A stretch of 64,000 bases of DNA, taken from the NCBI GenBank assembly GCA_045039925.1, contig CP108400.1:3286001-3350000 (forward strand), in the 5' to 3' direction. The DNA comes from Yinghuangia sp045039925 (GTDB lineage: Bacteria > Actinomycetota > Actinomycetes > Streptomycetales > Streptomycetaceae). Below are positions 16,027 through 25,080 of the stretch, in pieces. A program made the translations under genes and the position numbers. The notes beneath the pieces were generated by a model. That model was not told the DNA's origin. It saw only the letters and a program-made list of their open reading frames with translations, and searched no databases. The first letter of the stretch is position 1; each line of letters begins with the position of its first letter.

Positions 16027-17583
16027 GTGAGCACGTCCGATTCCGGCGCCGTACGCGACTTCCTCGCCGCCGACGGCATCACGCCCTCGGACGGCGAACT
16101 GGAGGCCTTGGCCGCGGCGCGCGCCCAGGCGGACGCCGAGGCCCGCGCACTCCACGCCACGGCGCCGGCAGAGGGCGAGGACGCCGGAATCTCCGGCCAC
16201 GCGCCGTCCTTCGCCGAGGGCACCGCCCCGGCCACCGCGCACACGGTCGACGACTCCCTTCTCAGGACCGCCGACGCGCTCGCGCTGGGCAAGGTGTCGA
16301 GCGTCGAACTGGTCACGGAGCTGCTCGGCCGCGCCGACGCGTCCGAACTCGGCGTCTACCTGGCCCGCTTCGACGAGCAGGCACTGGCCGCGGCACGCGA
16401 CGCCGATGCCGCGCGGGCGCGAGGTGACGTACGCGGCCCCCTGCACGGCGTCCCCATCACGCTCAAAGACCTCATCGCCTCCCGCGAAGGGCCCACGACC
16501 GCGCACTCCGCGGTCCCGCCCCGGTACACCGGCGGCGAGGACGCACTCCTCACCACACGCCTGCGCGACGCCGGGGCGATCGTGCTCGGGAAGGTGTCGC
16601 TGTCGGAGTTCGGCTTCGGCGCGTCCGACGACCCCCGGCTTCCGGTGGCCCGCAATCCGTGGGACGCCGAGCGCTGGCCCGGCGGTTCGAGCTCGGGCAG
16701 CGCGGCGGGTGTCGCCGCCGGGCTGTTCCCCGCGTCCATCGGAACGGACACCGGCGGCAGCATCCGCATCCCGTCGGCGCTGTGCGGAGTGACCGGCTTC
16801 AAACCGACGTTCGGCGCGGTCCCGGTCGGCGGCGTCGTCGCGGGCGCGCCGACCGTGGACACCGTCGGGCCCATCTCCGCCGACGCGGCCGACTGCCTCG
16901 CGCTCTACCAGGTCATCGCCGGGTTGCCCGCCCGCGGACCGGGCGACCCCGGGATTCTGCGCGGACTGCGGGTCGCGGTGGACACGACAGGACTCGACCG
17001 CCCAGGTGCCGACCCCGCGGCGGGCCGCGCGGTGGCGGCCGCGGTACGCGTGCTGGCCGACGCGGGCGCCGTCATCCACGAGCGGGCCGTGCCGGGACTT
17101 GCGGACCTGGAGGCGGCGTGCCGGATCGTGCAGGGTGCGGAGACGTACGACACGCACCGGGAGCGGCTCGCGCGGCACTGGTCCGCGTACGGCTCGCTCA
17201 CCCGCGTGTTCATGGCCGCCGGGGCCTTCTGGACCGCCCGCGACTACCTGCACGCCCAGCGCGTGCGGGCCCGCGGGCGGCGGCAAGTCGCCGAGTTCCT
17301 GGGCGAGTACGACGTGGTGCTGGGTGCCACGGTCGGCGTACCGGCACCGCGCCTGGACGCCGGACTGCTGGACCTGATCCCGCTCTTCCACACGTCGGTG
17401 TGGAACGCCACGGGCTTCCCGGCGGTCTCCCTGCCTGGTCAGCCCGCCGACTCGGGATTGCCGATCGGCCTCCAGTTGGCGGCCGCGCCCGGAGCGGACC
17501 ACCGCCTGCTGACCGTTGCCCATGCGCTGCAACTGCACACGGACTGGCACCTGCGGCGGCCCGCGCCGCACGCCGGGACCTGA
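16027..17583 (+). CDS. Amidase (amidase signature family)
   Basis: A 518-residue protein with a helical N-terminal extension of about 70 residues and then the amidase signature fold. The Ser-cisSer-Lys triad is visible: Lys in PITLKDLIASREGP, the Gly/Ser-rich WPGGSSSGSAAGVAAG (cis-Ser) and ASIGTDTGGSIRIPSALCGVTGFKPT (nucleophile). Later come HTSVWNATGFPAVSLP and GLPIGLQLAAAPGAD. It hydrolyses an amide of unknown identity. It is not GatA by context, as no gatB or gatC is near. The GTG at 16027 has GGGAGG six bases upstream; an ATG at 15988 is an alternative. Expression probably depends on the operator-bearing promoter at 15942-15970. Confidence 0.87.
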   Translation: MSTSDSGAVRDFLAADGITPSDGELEALAAARAQADAEARALHATAPAEGEDAGISGHAPSFAEGTAPATAHTVDDSLLRTADALALGKVSSVELVTELLGRADASELGVYLARFDEQALAAARDADAARARGDVRGPLHGVPITLKDLIASREGPTTAHSAVPPRYTGGEDALLTTRLRDAGAIVLGKVSLSEFGFGASDDPRLPVARNPWDAERWPGGSSSGSAAGVAAGLFPASIGTDTGGSIRIPSALCGVTGFKPTFGAVPVGGVVAGAPTVDTVGPISADAADCLALYQVIAGLPARGPGDPGILRGLRVAVDTTGLDRPGADPAAGRAVAAAVRVLADAGAVIHERAVPGLADLEAACRIVQGAETYDTHRERLARHWSAYGSLTRVFMAAGAFWTARDYLHAQRVRARGRRQVAEFLGEYDVVLGATVGVPAPRLDAGLLDLIPLFHTSVWNATGFPAVSLPGQPADSGLPIGLQLAAAPGADHRLLTVAHALQLHTDWHLRRPAPHAGT

Positions 17584-17659
17584 CCGACGCGCCGGAGGAC
17601 CCAGCCGTCGGAAGCAGCCGTGAGACGCAGTCGTCAGAAGCGGTCGTGAGAAGCGGTCG

Positions 17660-18691
17660 TCAGAACTTGAGGTCCGCGCTCACCGGCCGGTGGTCGCTCG
17701 ACGTCTTGGGCAGCACCTTGGCGCTGACCGTGTCGACGCCGCGCACCATCACGTGGTCGATCGCGGCCATCGGCAGCGACGAGGGCCAGGTGAAGCCGAA
17801 ACCACCGCCCGCGGCCTCCTGCGCGTCGGTCAGGCCGTCGGTGAGCGGCTCGAGGCCGCGGTCGTCGACGGTGCCGTTGAGGTCGCCCATCACCACGACG
17901 TTCTCGGCCTCGTCGCGGTCGACGGCGTCCGCCAGGCGCCTGACCGTGTCGTCGCGCGAGTCGACACCGAAGCCGCTCGGGCCGAAGCGGACGGAGGCGA
18001 GGTGGGCGACGTACACCGTGAGGTCGCCCTTGGGGGTCTTGATCTCGGCGCGGAGCGCGCGGGTCCAGCCCATGCCGACGTCGACCGGGCTGACGTTCTC
18101 GAGCGGGTAGCGGCTCCAGAGCGCGACGGTGCCTTCGGCGACGTGGTACCCGTACGCCTCGTCCAGCACGGCCCCGTACCTCCCGCTCTGGCCCGCGGGG
18201 ATCTCCTGGAGCGCGACGACGTCCGCCTTCGAGGCGAGCAGCGACCGGGCGGTGCCCGCCGGGTCCGGGTTCTCGGCGTTGATGTTGTGGGTGACCACGC
18301 GCACGTCGTACGGCCCGCTCCCCGGCGTGGAGAACGCCGTGCCGCCGAACATCGCGAGCCAGACGGCCACCGGGAGCACGGTGGCCACGAGGGCGGTCCA
18401 GGACCGCCGTACGGCTGCCGCGACCAGCAGTGGCAGCACCAGCAGCCCCGTCCACGGCAGGAACGTCTCGACGAGCGAGCCGATCTGCCCCGGGGTGTTG
18501 GGGATGAAGGCGTGTCCGCCGATGAACAGCGCGACGGCCACGGCGCATCCGGCGACGATACGGCCGCGGCGCCACGGCGGCCGCTCCATGAGGGCCTTGA
18601 AGCCGGGCCACCGGGGCAGCCCGCGACGGATGCCCCGTCCGCCCGCCGTCGCCGGCGGCGCGTGGGTCTCCATCGTGGTGAGCCACGTCAT
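17660..18691 (-). CDS. Membrane-anchored endonuclease/exonuclease/phosphatase-family protein
   Basis: A 343-residue protein. The N-terminal third carries three hydrophobic segments (RIVAGCAVAVALFIGGHAFI, TGLLVLPLLVAAAV, ATVLPVAVWLAMFGGTAF). The extracytoplasmic EEP domain follows: VRVVTHNINAENPD, DVVALQEIP, VYVAHLASVRFG, VVMGDLNGT and a final SSDHRPVSADLKF, giving the Asn/Glu/Asp-His metal-dependent hydrolase motifs. It could be a secreted-side phosphodiesterase or nuclease; the substrate is unknown. ATG 18691 is preceded by GGGAG, and this start gives a clean N-terminus. Short GTCGT-type direct repeats precede its stop at 17614-17660. Confidence 0.82.
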   Translation of the reverse strand: MTWLTTMETHAPPATAGGRGIRRGLPRWPGFKALMERPPWRRGRIVAGCAVAVALFIGGHAFIPNTPGQIGSLVETFLPWTGLLVLPLLVAAAVRRSWTALVATVLPVAVWLAMFGGTAFSTPGSGPYDVRVVTHNINAENPDPAGTARSLLASKADVVALQEIPAGQSGRYGAVLDEAYGYHVAEGTVALWSRYPLENVSPVDVGMGWTRALRAEIKTPKGDLTVYVAHLASVRFGPSGFGVDSRDDTVRRLADAVDRDEAENVVVMGDLNGTVDDRGLEPLTDGLTDAQEAAGGGFGFTWPSSLPMAAIDHVMVRGVDTVSAKVLPKTSSDHRPVSADLKF

Positions 18692-18925
18692 TGCTGTCTC
18701 CCGGGGTAGCTCGGCGCGGAGGCCGTCCGCCCCGTGCGCCGAATGTCGCATACGTCCTCTCAGGACGCACACCGCACGCCGGGAGGTTCCCCGGCGACAC
18801 CGCCGGGACGTTTCCGGGACACGACCGTCACAAACCACTCGTTCGGGGGGACGGCAACGCCGCAATCGGCTGTGGACAGCCGAACGCACGCCGGTCCCGA
18901 ACTGTGCCAAAACCCCTGGAGCGCC

Positions 18926-19642
18926 TTACCCCAACTCGGCCTCGGGCTCCGTCCCGGCGATCCCGCGCAGGACCGCGTCCACCACCTGCCGCGGCAACTC
19001 CGCCGGCACCTCGGTCTCGTGCACGAGCTTGCGGATCAGCATGGGTGCCGCGAGCAGGTCCCGCATCAGCTCGACCGGCAGGTCGGCACGCAGCTCCCCG
19101 GTGGCGATCCCGCGGCGCAGGACAACCCGCATGGCCTCGCGGCGCCGCTCGATGACCACCTCGTGGTAGCGGCGGTACAGCTCCGGGTGCTGATGGACCT
19201 CGGTGAGCACCATCGCGACGAGCCCCTCGCCGCGCCGGCCGACCAGGTTGGCGCGCATGGCCTCCAGGAGGCGTACGAGGTCGTCGCGTACGTTCTCGCC
19301 GTCCAGCTCGGGGATCGGCTCCTCCGCGGCCTCGACGGCCGCGATCACCAGCGCCTCCTTGTTGGGCCAGCGCCGGTAGATGGTCGCCTTCCCGACCCCG
19401 GCCTGCTGCGCGACGGCCTCGATGGACAGCGCGCCCACGCTGCCCTGCTCGCCGATGAGCCGCAGCGTCGTGTCCAGGATCGCCCGCTCCACGGTCGCGC
19501 TCCGGGGCCGTCCCCGCGGTCGGGCGGACGGGACCTGCGGGGCGTCGCCCGCCGGACCGGGCGCGTCGTCCGCGGTACGCGGCGCGACCCCGCCGGGCTG
19601 CTGCTCGGCGGAGTCTGCCGCGTTGTCCTTCACCGGGTTCAT
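18926..19642 (-). CDS. TetR family regulator of the adjacent MFS pump
   Basis: A 238-residue protein. A disordered, Pro/Ala-rich N-terminus of about 45 residues (GRPRS just before the domain) leads to the helix-turn-helix: ERAILDTTLRLIGEQG, ALSIEAVAQQAGVGKATIYRRWPNKEAL. A TetR_C-like ligand domain follows. The start lies three bases after the stop of the MFS gene, so the two form an operon. Palindromes upstream of that operon (21277-21289 and 21315-21341) are the expected binding sites for autoregulation. Ligand unknown, probably a pump substrate. Confidence 0.87.
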   Translation of the reverse strand: MNPVKDNAADSAEQQPGGVAPRTADDAPGPAGDAPQVPSARPRGRPRSATVERAILDTTLRLIGEQGSVGALSIEAVAQQAGVGKATIYRRWPNKEALVIAAVEAAEEPIPELDGENVRDDLVRLLEAMRANLVGRRGEGLVAMVLTEVHQHPELYRRYHEVVIERRREAMRVVLRRGIATGELRADLPVELMRDLLAAPMLIRKLVHETEVPAELPRQVVDAVLRGIAGTEPEAELG

Positions 19643-19645
19643 CGG

Positions 19646-21223
19646 TCAGACCTTAGCGGTCTCGCGATGCTGTTCCGGCTGGTCCGGGGCGGTCTCGACC
19701 GACTTGCGAGGCATCCACTTGAACACCACGACCGCGCCGATAGCGCCGACGATCGCCGACCCCAGCGCGGAGTAGTGCATCGCCTGGACGAACGCGTCCT
19801 TGGCCGGGTCCACCCATCCGGCCCCGGTCGGCCCGGCGTGGGCGGCCGCGCCGAGGGTCGCCTCGATCGACTCGTCGGCCCCCTTCGGGACGCCCTTGCC
19901 GGCGATCTCGTCGCGGTAGACCGACGACAGGACCGAGCCGAGGACCGCGACGCCGAGCGCGCCGCCGACCTGCCGCACGGTGTTCGTCACCGCGGAGCCG
20001 GCGCCGGCCTTCTCGCGCGGCAGCGAGGCCATCACGGAGTTGGTCGCGGGCGGCATGACCAGGGACATCCCGATGCCCTGGAGGAAGAACACCACGCACA
20101 GGATCCACATCGGGGTGTCGCGGCCCATCAGCGTGAAGGACGACAGCGTCCCGGTGACGACCAGCATCCCGACGGTGGTGACCGCGCGTACGCCGAACTT
20201 GCGTACGAGCCCCGCGCTGCGCGGGGCGAACAGCAGCTGGCCGATCGCGAGCGGGAGCAGGAACAGACCGGTCTCCAGCGGCGTGTAGCCGCGCACGCTC
20301 TGCAGGTAGAACGCCATGAAGAAGGTCACGCCCATGAGCGCGAAGAACACCAGGCCTATGGCGGCCGACGCGGCGGAGAAGGACCGCTCGCGGAAGAAAC
20401 GGATGTCGAGCGCCGGGTGGTCGCTGCGCTTCTCGTACCAGACGAAGGCGGCCAGGATCACCAGGCCGGCGGCGATGGTGGCGAGCACCTCGGGGTTCGT
20501 CCAGGAGTCCTCGCCGCCCTTGATGATGCCGTAGACGAGCGAGACGAGGCCCGCGATGGACAGCGCGACGCCGACGGGGTCGAGCTTGCCGGGGCGCGGG
20601 TCCTTGGAGTCCGGCACGATCAGGACCATGGCGGCGACGCCGATGACCACGATGGGCACGTTGATGAGGAAGACCGAGCCCCACCAGAAGTGTTCGAGCA
20701 GCACGCCGCCGGTGATCGGGCCTATCGCGATGGCCAGGCCCACCGCGCCGGACCAGATGCCGATGGCCTTGGCGCGCTCGTGCGGCTCGAAGACGTTGCT
20801 GATGATCGAGAGCGTCGCGGGCATGACGAACGCGGCGCCGAAGCCCATCACCGCGCGGGCGGCGATGAGTTGGGCCGGGCTCTGGGACATCGCGGAGAGC
20901 AGCGACGCGATGCCGAAGACGACCATGCCGAACAGCAGCAGCTTCTTGCGTCCGAAGCGGTCGCCGAGGATGCCCGCGGTGAACAGCAGTCCGGCGAAGA
21001 CCAGCGTGTAGGAGTTGATCGCCCACTGCAGCTGGCTCTGCGACGCCCCCAGGCCCTCGTCGGGGTCGGCGATGACCTTGATGGCGACGTTGAGGATCGA
21101 GTTGTCGAGGACGACGACGAGCAGGCTCACCACCAGCACCGCGAGGATGTACCAGCGGCGCTTGTGCACGTGCGGGTCGACGGTTGTCGGCGGCGCGGCC
21201 GCCGGGGTGTCGGCTGTTGCCAT
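19646..21223 (-). CDS. MFS multidrug efflux transporter, EmrB/QacA (DHA2) type
   Basis: A 525-residue integral membrane protein with about 14 predicted helices. The DHA2 signatures are visible: VVLDNSILNVAIKVIA near the start, LLFTAGILGDRFGRKKLLLFG (loop 2-3 motif A) and GPITGGVLLEHFWWGSVFLINVPI (motif C). It exports drugs or natural products by proton antiport (family knowledge). A GGGGGGACACC-type ribosome site precedes ATG 21223. The following TetR gene is its probable repressor. The shared promoter region to the right has two inverted repeats, and divergent panB begins at 21491. Confidence 0.9.
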   Translation of the reverse strand: MATADTPAAAPPTTVDPHVHKRRWYILAVLVVSLLVVVLDNSILNVAIKVIADPDEGLGASQSQLQWAINSYTLVFAGLLFTAGILGDRFGRKKLLLFGMVVFGIASLLSAMSQSPAQLIAARAVMGFGAAFVMPATLSIISNVFEPHERAKAIGIWSGAVGLAIAIGPITGGVLLEHFWWGSVFLINVPIVVIGVAAMVLIVPDSKDPRPGKLDPVGVALSIAGLVSLVYGIIKGGEDSWTNPEVLATIAAGLVILAAFVWYEKRSDHPALDIRFFRERSFSAASAAIGLVFFALMGVTFFMAFYLQSVRGYTPLETGLFLLPLAIGQLLFAPRSAGLVRKFGVRAVTTVGMLVVTGTLSSFTLMGRDTPMWILCVVFFLQGIGMSLVMPPATNSVMASLPREKAGAGSAVTNTVRQVGGALGVAVLGSVLSSVYRDEIAGKGVPKGADESIEATLGAAAHAGPTGAGWVDPAKDAFVQAMHYSALGSAIVGAIGAVVVFKWMPRKSVETAPDQPEQHRETAKV

Positions 21224-21276
21224 GAGGTGTCCCCCCAGGTCCCGGCCCGTCCGGGCCTCGCGGTGGATTCGATACG

Positions 21277-21341
21277 AACGAGTCTCGTTTTACCGACTCG
21301 ACGGTACTCCTTTTTACGAAACGGTTTAGTCTCGTATCGTA
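21277..21341 (-). promoter_or_regulatory. TetR operators upstream of the MFS-tetR operon
   Basis: AACGAG-T-CTCGTT (21277-21289) is a perfect 13-bp palindrome. A second, longer inverted repeat spans 21315-21341, with TACGAAAC matched by GTATCGTA (7 of 8). The shared core ACGA/TCGT and the position ahead of the operon fit autoregulation by the adjacent TetR. This stretch is also less GC-rich than its surroundings. Confidence 0.6.
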
Positions 21342-21490
21342 AATACTCGGCAAACTGCGGCATGCGTACGTGCGCCCCGGCGGCCCCCGGCCGAAGGGGG
21401 ACCGGCGACCCTTTTGTCGTCGCGCGGCACGTGCCACCATGGCGTTAGTCCGGGGACGCCGACCGTGCGCCTCGAGATGAGGAGTCAGAC

Positions 21491-22432
21491 ATGTCCGAGC
21501 AGCTTCCGCAGCAGCCCGCCGTACAAACCTCCGCCGCTTCGCCCGCAGCAAAGCCCGCAGCAGACGCCCCGGCCGCACCCAAGGCGGCACCGGAAGGCCC
21601 CGGGCTCACCCTCTACGGCGGCAACGGCACCGGCCGGCGCGTGACCGTCCGCGACCTGGCCCGCGCGAAGCAGACCGGCGAGCGGTGGCCGATGCTCACG
21701 GCGTACGACGCGATGATCGGCTCGGTGTTCGACGACGCGGGCATACCCGTGCTGCTCGTCGGGGACTCGGCGGGCAACAACCACCTCGGCTACGAGAACA
21801 CCATCCCCGTCACCGTGGACCAGCTGGTCATGCTCACCAGTGCGGTCGTACGCGGCACCAAGCGCGCGATGGTCGTGGCCGACCTGCCGTTCGGCTCCTA
21901 CCAGGTCTCCCCCGCCCAGGCGCTGGAGACCGGCGCGCGCTTCATGAAGGAGGCCGGCGCCGGAGCCGTCAAGCTCGAAGGCGGCGTCGCCATGGCGCCG
22001 CAGGTCGAGGCGCTGGTCACGGCCGGCGTGCCGGTCATGGCGCACATCGGCCTCACCCCGCAGTCGGTCAACGTGCTCGGCGGCTACCGCGTGCAGGGCC
22101 GCGGCGACGAGGCGGCCGCGCAGCTCCTCGCCGACGCCAAGGCCATGCAGGCCGCCGGCGCCTTCGCCGTCGTCCTCGAACTCGTGCCCGAGGAACTGGC
22201 CGCCAAGGTCACCGCGCAACTCGACATCCCGACCGTCGGCATCGGCGCGGGCTCCGGCTGCGACGCCCAGGTCCTCGTCTGGACCGACATGGCCGGGCTC
22301 ACCCCGGGCAAGCTCCCCAAGTTCGTCAAGCAGTACGCCGACCTGCGCGCGACCCTCGGCGACGCGGCGCGCGCGTTCGCGTCCGACGTGGTCGGCGGCG
22401 CGTACCCGGGTCCCGAGCACGCGTTCCACTGA
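21491..22432 (+). CDS. panB: 3-methyl-2-oxobutanoate hydroxymethyltransferase
   Basis: A 313-residue protein with an Ala/Pro-rich N-terminal extension of about 38 residues, then the KPHMT TIM barrel: LTAYDAMIGSVFDDAGIPVLLVGDSAGNNHLGYENTIPVT, VVADLPFGSYQ, AVKLEGG, PVMAHIGLTPQSVN and PTVGIGAGSGCDAQVLVW. It makes ketopantoate from ketoisovalerate and methylene-tetrahydrofolate, the first step of pantothenate and CoA synthesis, in the cytoplasm. GAGGAG lies nine bases before the ATG, so this gene has a normal leader. A strong hairpin (22443-22496) follows the stop. It stands alone, without panC or panD nearby. Confidence 0.95.
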   Translation: MSEQLPQQPAVQTSAASPAAKPAADAPAAPKAAPEGPGLTLYGGNGTGRRVTVRDLARAKQTGERWPMLTAYDAMIGSVFDDAGIPVLLVGDSAGNNHLGYENTIPVTVDQLVMLTSAVVRGTKRAMVVADLPFGSYQVSPAQALETGARFMKEAGAGAVKLEGGVAMAPQVEALVTAGVPVMAHIGLTPQSVNVLGGYRVQGRGDEAAAQLLADAKAMQAAGAFAVVLELVPEELAAKVTAQLDIPTVGIGAGSGCDAQVLVWTDMAGLTPGKLPKFVKQYADLRATLGDAARAFASDVVGGAYPGPEHAFH

Positions 22433-22442
22433 CGCCCCGGGA

Positions 22443-22496
22443 GCGGCCGGGGGCGCGGGGAGCGGGTGCGGTCCGCCCGCTGCCTCCCCCGGCCGC
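22443..22496 (+). terminator. panB terminator hairpin
   Basis: GCGGCCGGGGG (22443-22453) pairs perfectly with CCCCCGGCCGC (22486-22496), with an inner AGCGGG (22461-22466)/CCCGCT (22476-22481) stem. It starts ten bases after the panB stop. Confidence 0.7.
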
Positions 22497-22582
22497 ACTC
22501 CCACCCGCGTAGACCCCCTGGGATCCCTGATACGCCGTCCCCGCCTCCTGTGCCGTGACGGCGTACGGGGCATACTTTCGGG

Positions 22583-23362
22583 ATGACCGACGCTTGGACC
22601 CGCCGCGGTTCACACCTGCGACACGTGCGGCCGTCGCCGCTTTTCCTCGCGCTGGTCGCCGTCTTCGGGCTCTCCGGCGCCGTGCTGTGGAACGGCAGCG
22701 GCGACCAGGAGATCGCGGTCTTCCTCTTCGTCATGACCGGCTGGCTGGTCTCGCTGTGCCTGCACGAGTTCATGCACGCCTTCACCGCGCTGCGGGCGGG
22801 CGACACGTCCGTGATCGACAAGGGCTACCTGACGCTCGACCCGCTCAAGTACAGTGATCCGCTCTTCACCTTCGCCATCCCGACGGTCTTCGTCCTCCTC
22901 GGCGGCATCCCGCTGACCGGCGGCGCGGTCTGGATCGAGCGCGGGCTCATCCGGGGCAAGGTGCAGCACAGCCTGGTGTCGGCCGCCGGACCGCTGGTCA
23001 ACATCGTGTTCGCGGCTGTGGGCGTCGCCCTCATCAACTCGTCGGTCTTCGAGGGGTCGAGCTCGGCCTTCTACGCGGCGGTCGTGTTCTTCACCCAGCT
23101 CCAGATCATCGCGGCGATCATCAACCTGCTGCCGGTGCCGGGCCTCGACGGCTACGGGATCATCGAGCCGTGGCTGCCGTACGACTTCCGGCGCTCGATC
23201 GCACCGTTCGCGCCGTACGCTCCCCTGCTGCTCTTCGGCCTGCTGCTGACGCCGGAGATCAACCACTGGTTCTTCGACCAGGTGCACACCGTCACGAACG
23301 CGCTGGACGTCCCCGACGAATGGGCGTCGCTGGGGTATCGCCTCTTCCAGTTCTGGAAGTAG
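22583..23362 (+). CDS. Site-2 protease-like M50 metalloprotease
   Basis: A 259-residue membrane protein with about six hydrophobic segments. The zinc motif is LHEFMHAF (HExxH, about residues 59-63). The second motif NLLPVPGLDGYGI (N-x2-P-x4-LDG) supplies the third ligand. This identifies an M50 intramembrane peptidase of the short, PDZ-less type. Substrates in such proteins are usually membrane regulators or signal peptides; none is suggested by context. No Shine-Dalgarno is seen. CATACT (22571-22576) precedes the ATG by six bases, consistent with a leaderless transcript. It ends nine bases from the convergent AI-2E gene. Confidence 0.88.
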   Translation: MTDAWTRRGSHLRHVRPSPLFLALVAVFGLSGAVLWNGSGDQEIAVFLFVMTGWLVSLCLHEFMHAFTALRAGDTSVIDKGYLTLDPLKYSDPLFTFAIPTVFVLLGGIPLTGGAVWIERGLIRGKVQHSLVSAAGPLVNIVFAAVGVALINSSVFEGSSSAFYAAVVFFTQLQIIAAIINLLPVPGLDGYGIIEPWLPYDFRRSIAPFAPYAPLLLFGLLLTPEINHWFFDQVHTVTNALDVPDEWASLGYRLFQFWK

Positions 23363-23371
23363 TCCGGGCGG

Positions 23372-24646
23372 CTAGCCGTCGTCGTCACCGCCGCGGTCGG
23401 GGCTGCCGCCGGCCGGGCGCCGCCGGCCCAGGCGCCTGCGCTTCGGGCGCTCCTGGTGCGGAGGCGCGAGCGGGTGCTCGGTGACCTCGTACCGGCGCAC
23501 GTAGGTGCTGGAGAACGCCGTGGCGGTGGCCGTCGCCGGGATCGCGACGAGGGCACCCGTCGGCCCGAGCAGCGCGGCGCCCGCGATCACCGAGCCGAAC
23601 GCGACCGCGGGGTGGATGTCGACCGTCATCGACGTGATGCGCGGGTGCAGCAGGTAGTTCTCGAACTGCTGGTACGCGGTGGCGAACACGATCACCCACA
23701 ACGCGTCCGCCGGGCTCTCGGTCAGCGCCACGATCGCGGGCAGCGCGGCGGCCAGGTACGTGCCCACGGTCGGGATGAACTGGCTGATCAGGCCCACCCA
23801 CATGGCCAGCGCGATCGCGTAGTCGAGGCCGATGGCGAGGAAGAAGATGTAGTGCGCGACGGCCGACACCACGGCCATCAGCGCCCGCGAGTAGAGGTAG
23901 CCGCCGGTCTTGTCGATGGCGATCTCCCAGGCCCGCAGCACCTCGGCCTGCCGGGTCGGGGGCAGCAGCGAGCAGACCGCACGGCGCAGGCGCGGGCCCT
24001 CGGCGGCGAAGTAGAACGTGAAGAGCCCGATGGTGAACAGCTCGAAGAGCCCGCCGACGATGGCGGCCCCGAGTCCGAGTGCGTTGTCGGCGATGGTCTC
24101 GGCGTAGCCCTGGACGGTGTTCGAGTCCTTGAACAGGCCGCCCTGGATCTTCTCCATCGTCAGGTCGGTGTCGAAGCGCTTGTTGATCCAGTCGAGCAGC
24201 GACTGGATGTGGTCCGGCAGGTCGCGCGCGAGCTCCACGACCTGGTCGACCAGGAGCGAGCCGATCGCCGCGATGATCCCGGCGAAGGCGATCAGGACGA
24301 CGACGAAGACGATGCCGGTCGCGGCGCCGCGCCGCATACCGCGCCGGGCGAGCCGGTCGACGGCCGGTTCGATCGCGAGGGACAGGAAGAGCGCGATCAG
24401 CAGGTCGATGAGGAAGCCGCGTAAGTGGCCGAAGGCCCAGCGCAGCAGCAGGAAGCCGATGAACGTCGCGAACACCAGCAGCACGGCGCGCGGCAGCCAC
24501 GGCGGCATGCGCTCGCCGAAGATCCCGGCACCGGGCGACGACGTCGGGCCGTCGCCACCGTCTCCCCCGTCTCCCCCGCCGCCCCCGGACGCCTCCCCGG
24601 CGTCGGGCGCGGGTGGATCCTCGGGTGGGGCAGGCGTCGCTGTCAC
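23372..24646 (-). CDS. AI-2E family (PerM-like) membrane transporter
   Basis: A 424-residue protein with about eight membrane segments. A Gly/Asp-rich cytoplasmic N-terminus is followed by PPWLPRAVLLVFATFIGFLL, FLIDLLIALFLSLAIEP, the long extracytoplasmic helix region DLPDHIQSLLDWINKRF, and the conserved VGLISQFIPTVGTYLAAALP and QQFENYLLHPRIT. The family transports autoinducer-2 in one example or acts as a sodium/proton antiporter in others, so the substrate is not predictable. GTG 24646 is preferred because TAGGGT (24659-24654 on minus) lies seven bases before it; an upstream in-frame GTG at 24655 overlaps that -10. The C-terminus is basic and Pro/Gly-rich. Confidence 0.87.
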   Translation of the reverse strand: MTATPAPPEDPPAPDAGEASGGGGGDGGDGGDGPTSSPGAGIFGERMPPWLPRAVLLVFATFIGFLLLRWAFGHLRGFLIDLLIALFLSLAIEPAVDRLARRGMRRGAATGIVFVVVLIAFAGIIAAIGSLLVDQVVELARDLPDHIQSLLDWINKRFDTDLTMEKIQGGLFKDSNTVQGYAETIADNALGLGAAIVGGLFELFTIGLFTFYFAAEGPRLRRAVCSLLPPTRQAEVLRAWEIAIDKTGGYLYSRALMAVVSAVAHYIFFLAIGLDYAIALAMWVGLISQFIPTVGTYLAAALPAIVALTESPADALWVIVFATAYQQFENYLLHPRITSMTVDIHPAVAFGSVIAGAALLGPTGALVAIPATATATAFSSTYVRRYEVTEHPLAPPHQERPKRRRLGRRRPAGGSPDRGGDDDG

Positions 24647-24735
24647 GGAATGCACCCTATGACGGGCTCAGTCTGATTCACGCCATGTGCCGCGCGGCCG
24701 GACCCGGGGCTTGGGCGGGCACGGCCGGCCCCTGC

Positions 24736-24930
24736 TCAGCGGTGCGAGGCGGGTACGTCCATCGCGACGCAGACCGCGCGCCACACGTCCTTGGTCTCGA
24801 AACCGGCGTCCAGCGCCTGCACGACGGTGCGTCCGCCCAACTCGGTCATGACGTGGTCGTTGGCGAACGAGTCGGCGTACGTCTCGCCGAAGTGGGCGCG
24901 CATCCGCTCCCAGAAGTCGGTCAGTCGCAT
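24736..24930 (-). CDS. DUF3046 family small protein
   Basis: 64 residues: MRLTDFWERMRAHFGETYADSFANDHVMTELGGRTVVQAL, then DVWRAVCVAMDVPASHR. This is a typical full-length DUF3046 protein, a small actinobacterial family of unknown function, often found near recA-recX (from memory). Here recA is not in the window. GATAAT (24942-24937 on minus) sits six bases before the ATG, with no Shine-Dalgarno: leaderless. It is divergent from lhr. Confidence 0.85.
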   Translation of the reverse strand: MRLTDFWERMRAHFGETYADSFANDHVMTELGGRTVVQALDAGFETKDVWRAVCVAMDVPASHR

Positions 24931-25048
24931 GGCTCGATTATCCCAGGCCGGACGGGCACCCGGCCCGGCAGTACGCCACGTCCCGCCGCGCGAAGCCGCG
25001 GTCCGACCGGCGTCGGGACCGCGTGTCCGGGCCTGCCGACCAGGCCGA

Positions 25049-25071
25049 TTGTCAGTGGGACCCGGCACCAT
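25049..25071 (+). promoter_or_regulatory. DNA-damage-type promoter (PafBC/RecA-independent motif) before lhr
   Basis: TTGTCAGTG (25049-25057), eight bases, then CACCAT (25066-25071). The mycobacterial RecA-independent damage promoter, bound by PafBC, is TTGTCRGTG-N8-TAnnnT. Only the first -10 base differs (C for T). The spacing is exact, and the -10 ends nine bases before the likely lhr ATG at 25081. Confidence 0.65.
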
Positions 25072-25080
25072 GGAATGGCC

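Noticed and set aside
18734..21448. 904-codon plus-strand ORF opposite the MFS and TetR genes
   Set aside because: His/Arg/Asp-rich antisense shadow; both minus-strand genes have clear family motifs.
24613..25080. N-terminal extension of lhr by about 156 codons
   Set aside because: It overlaps the divergent DUF3046 gene and the damage-type promoter; no family sequence in it.
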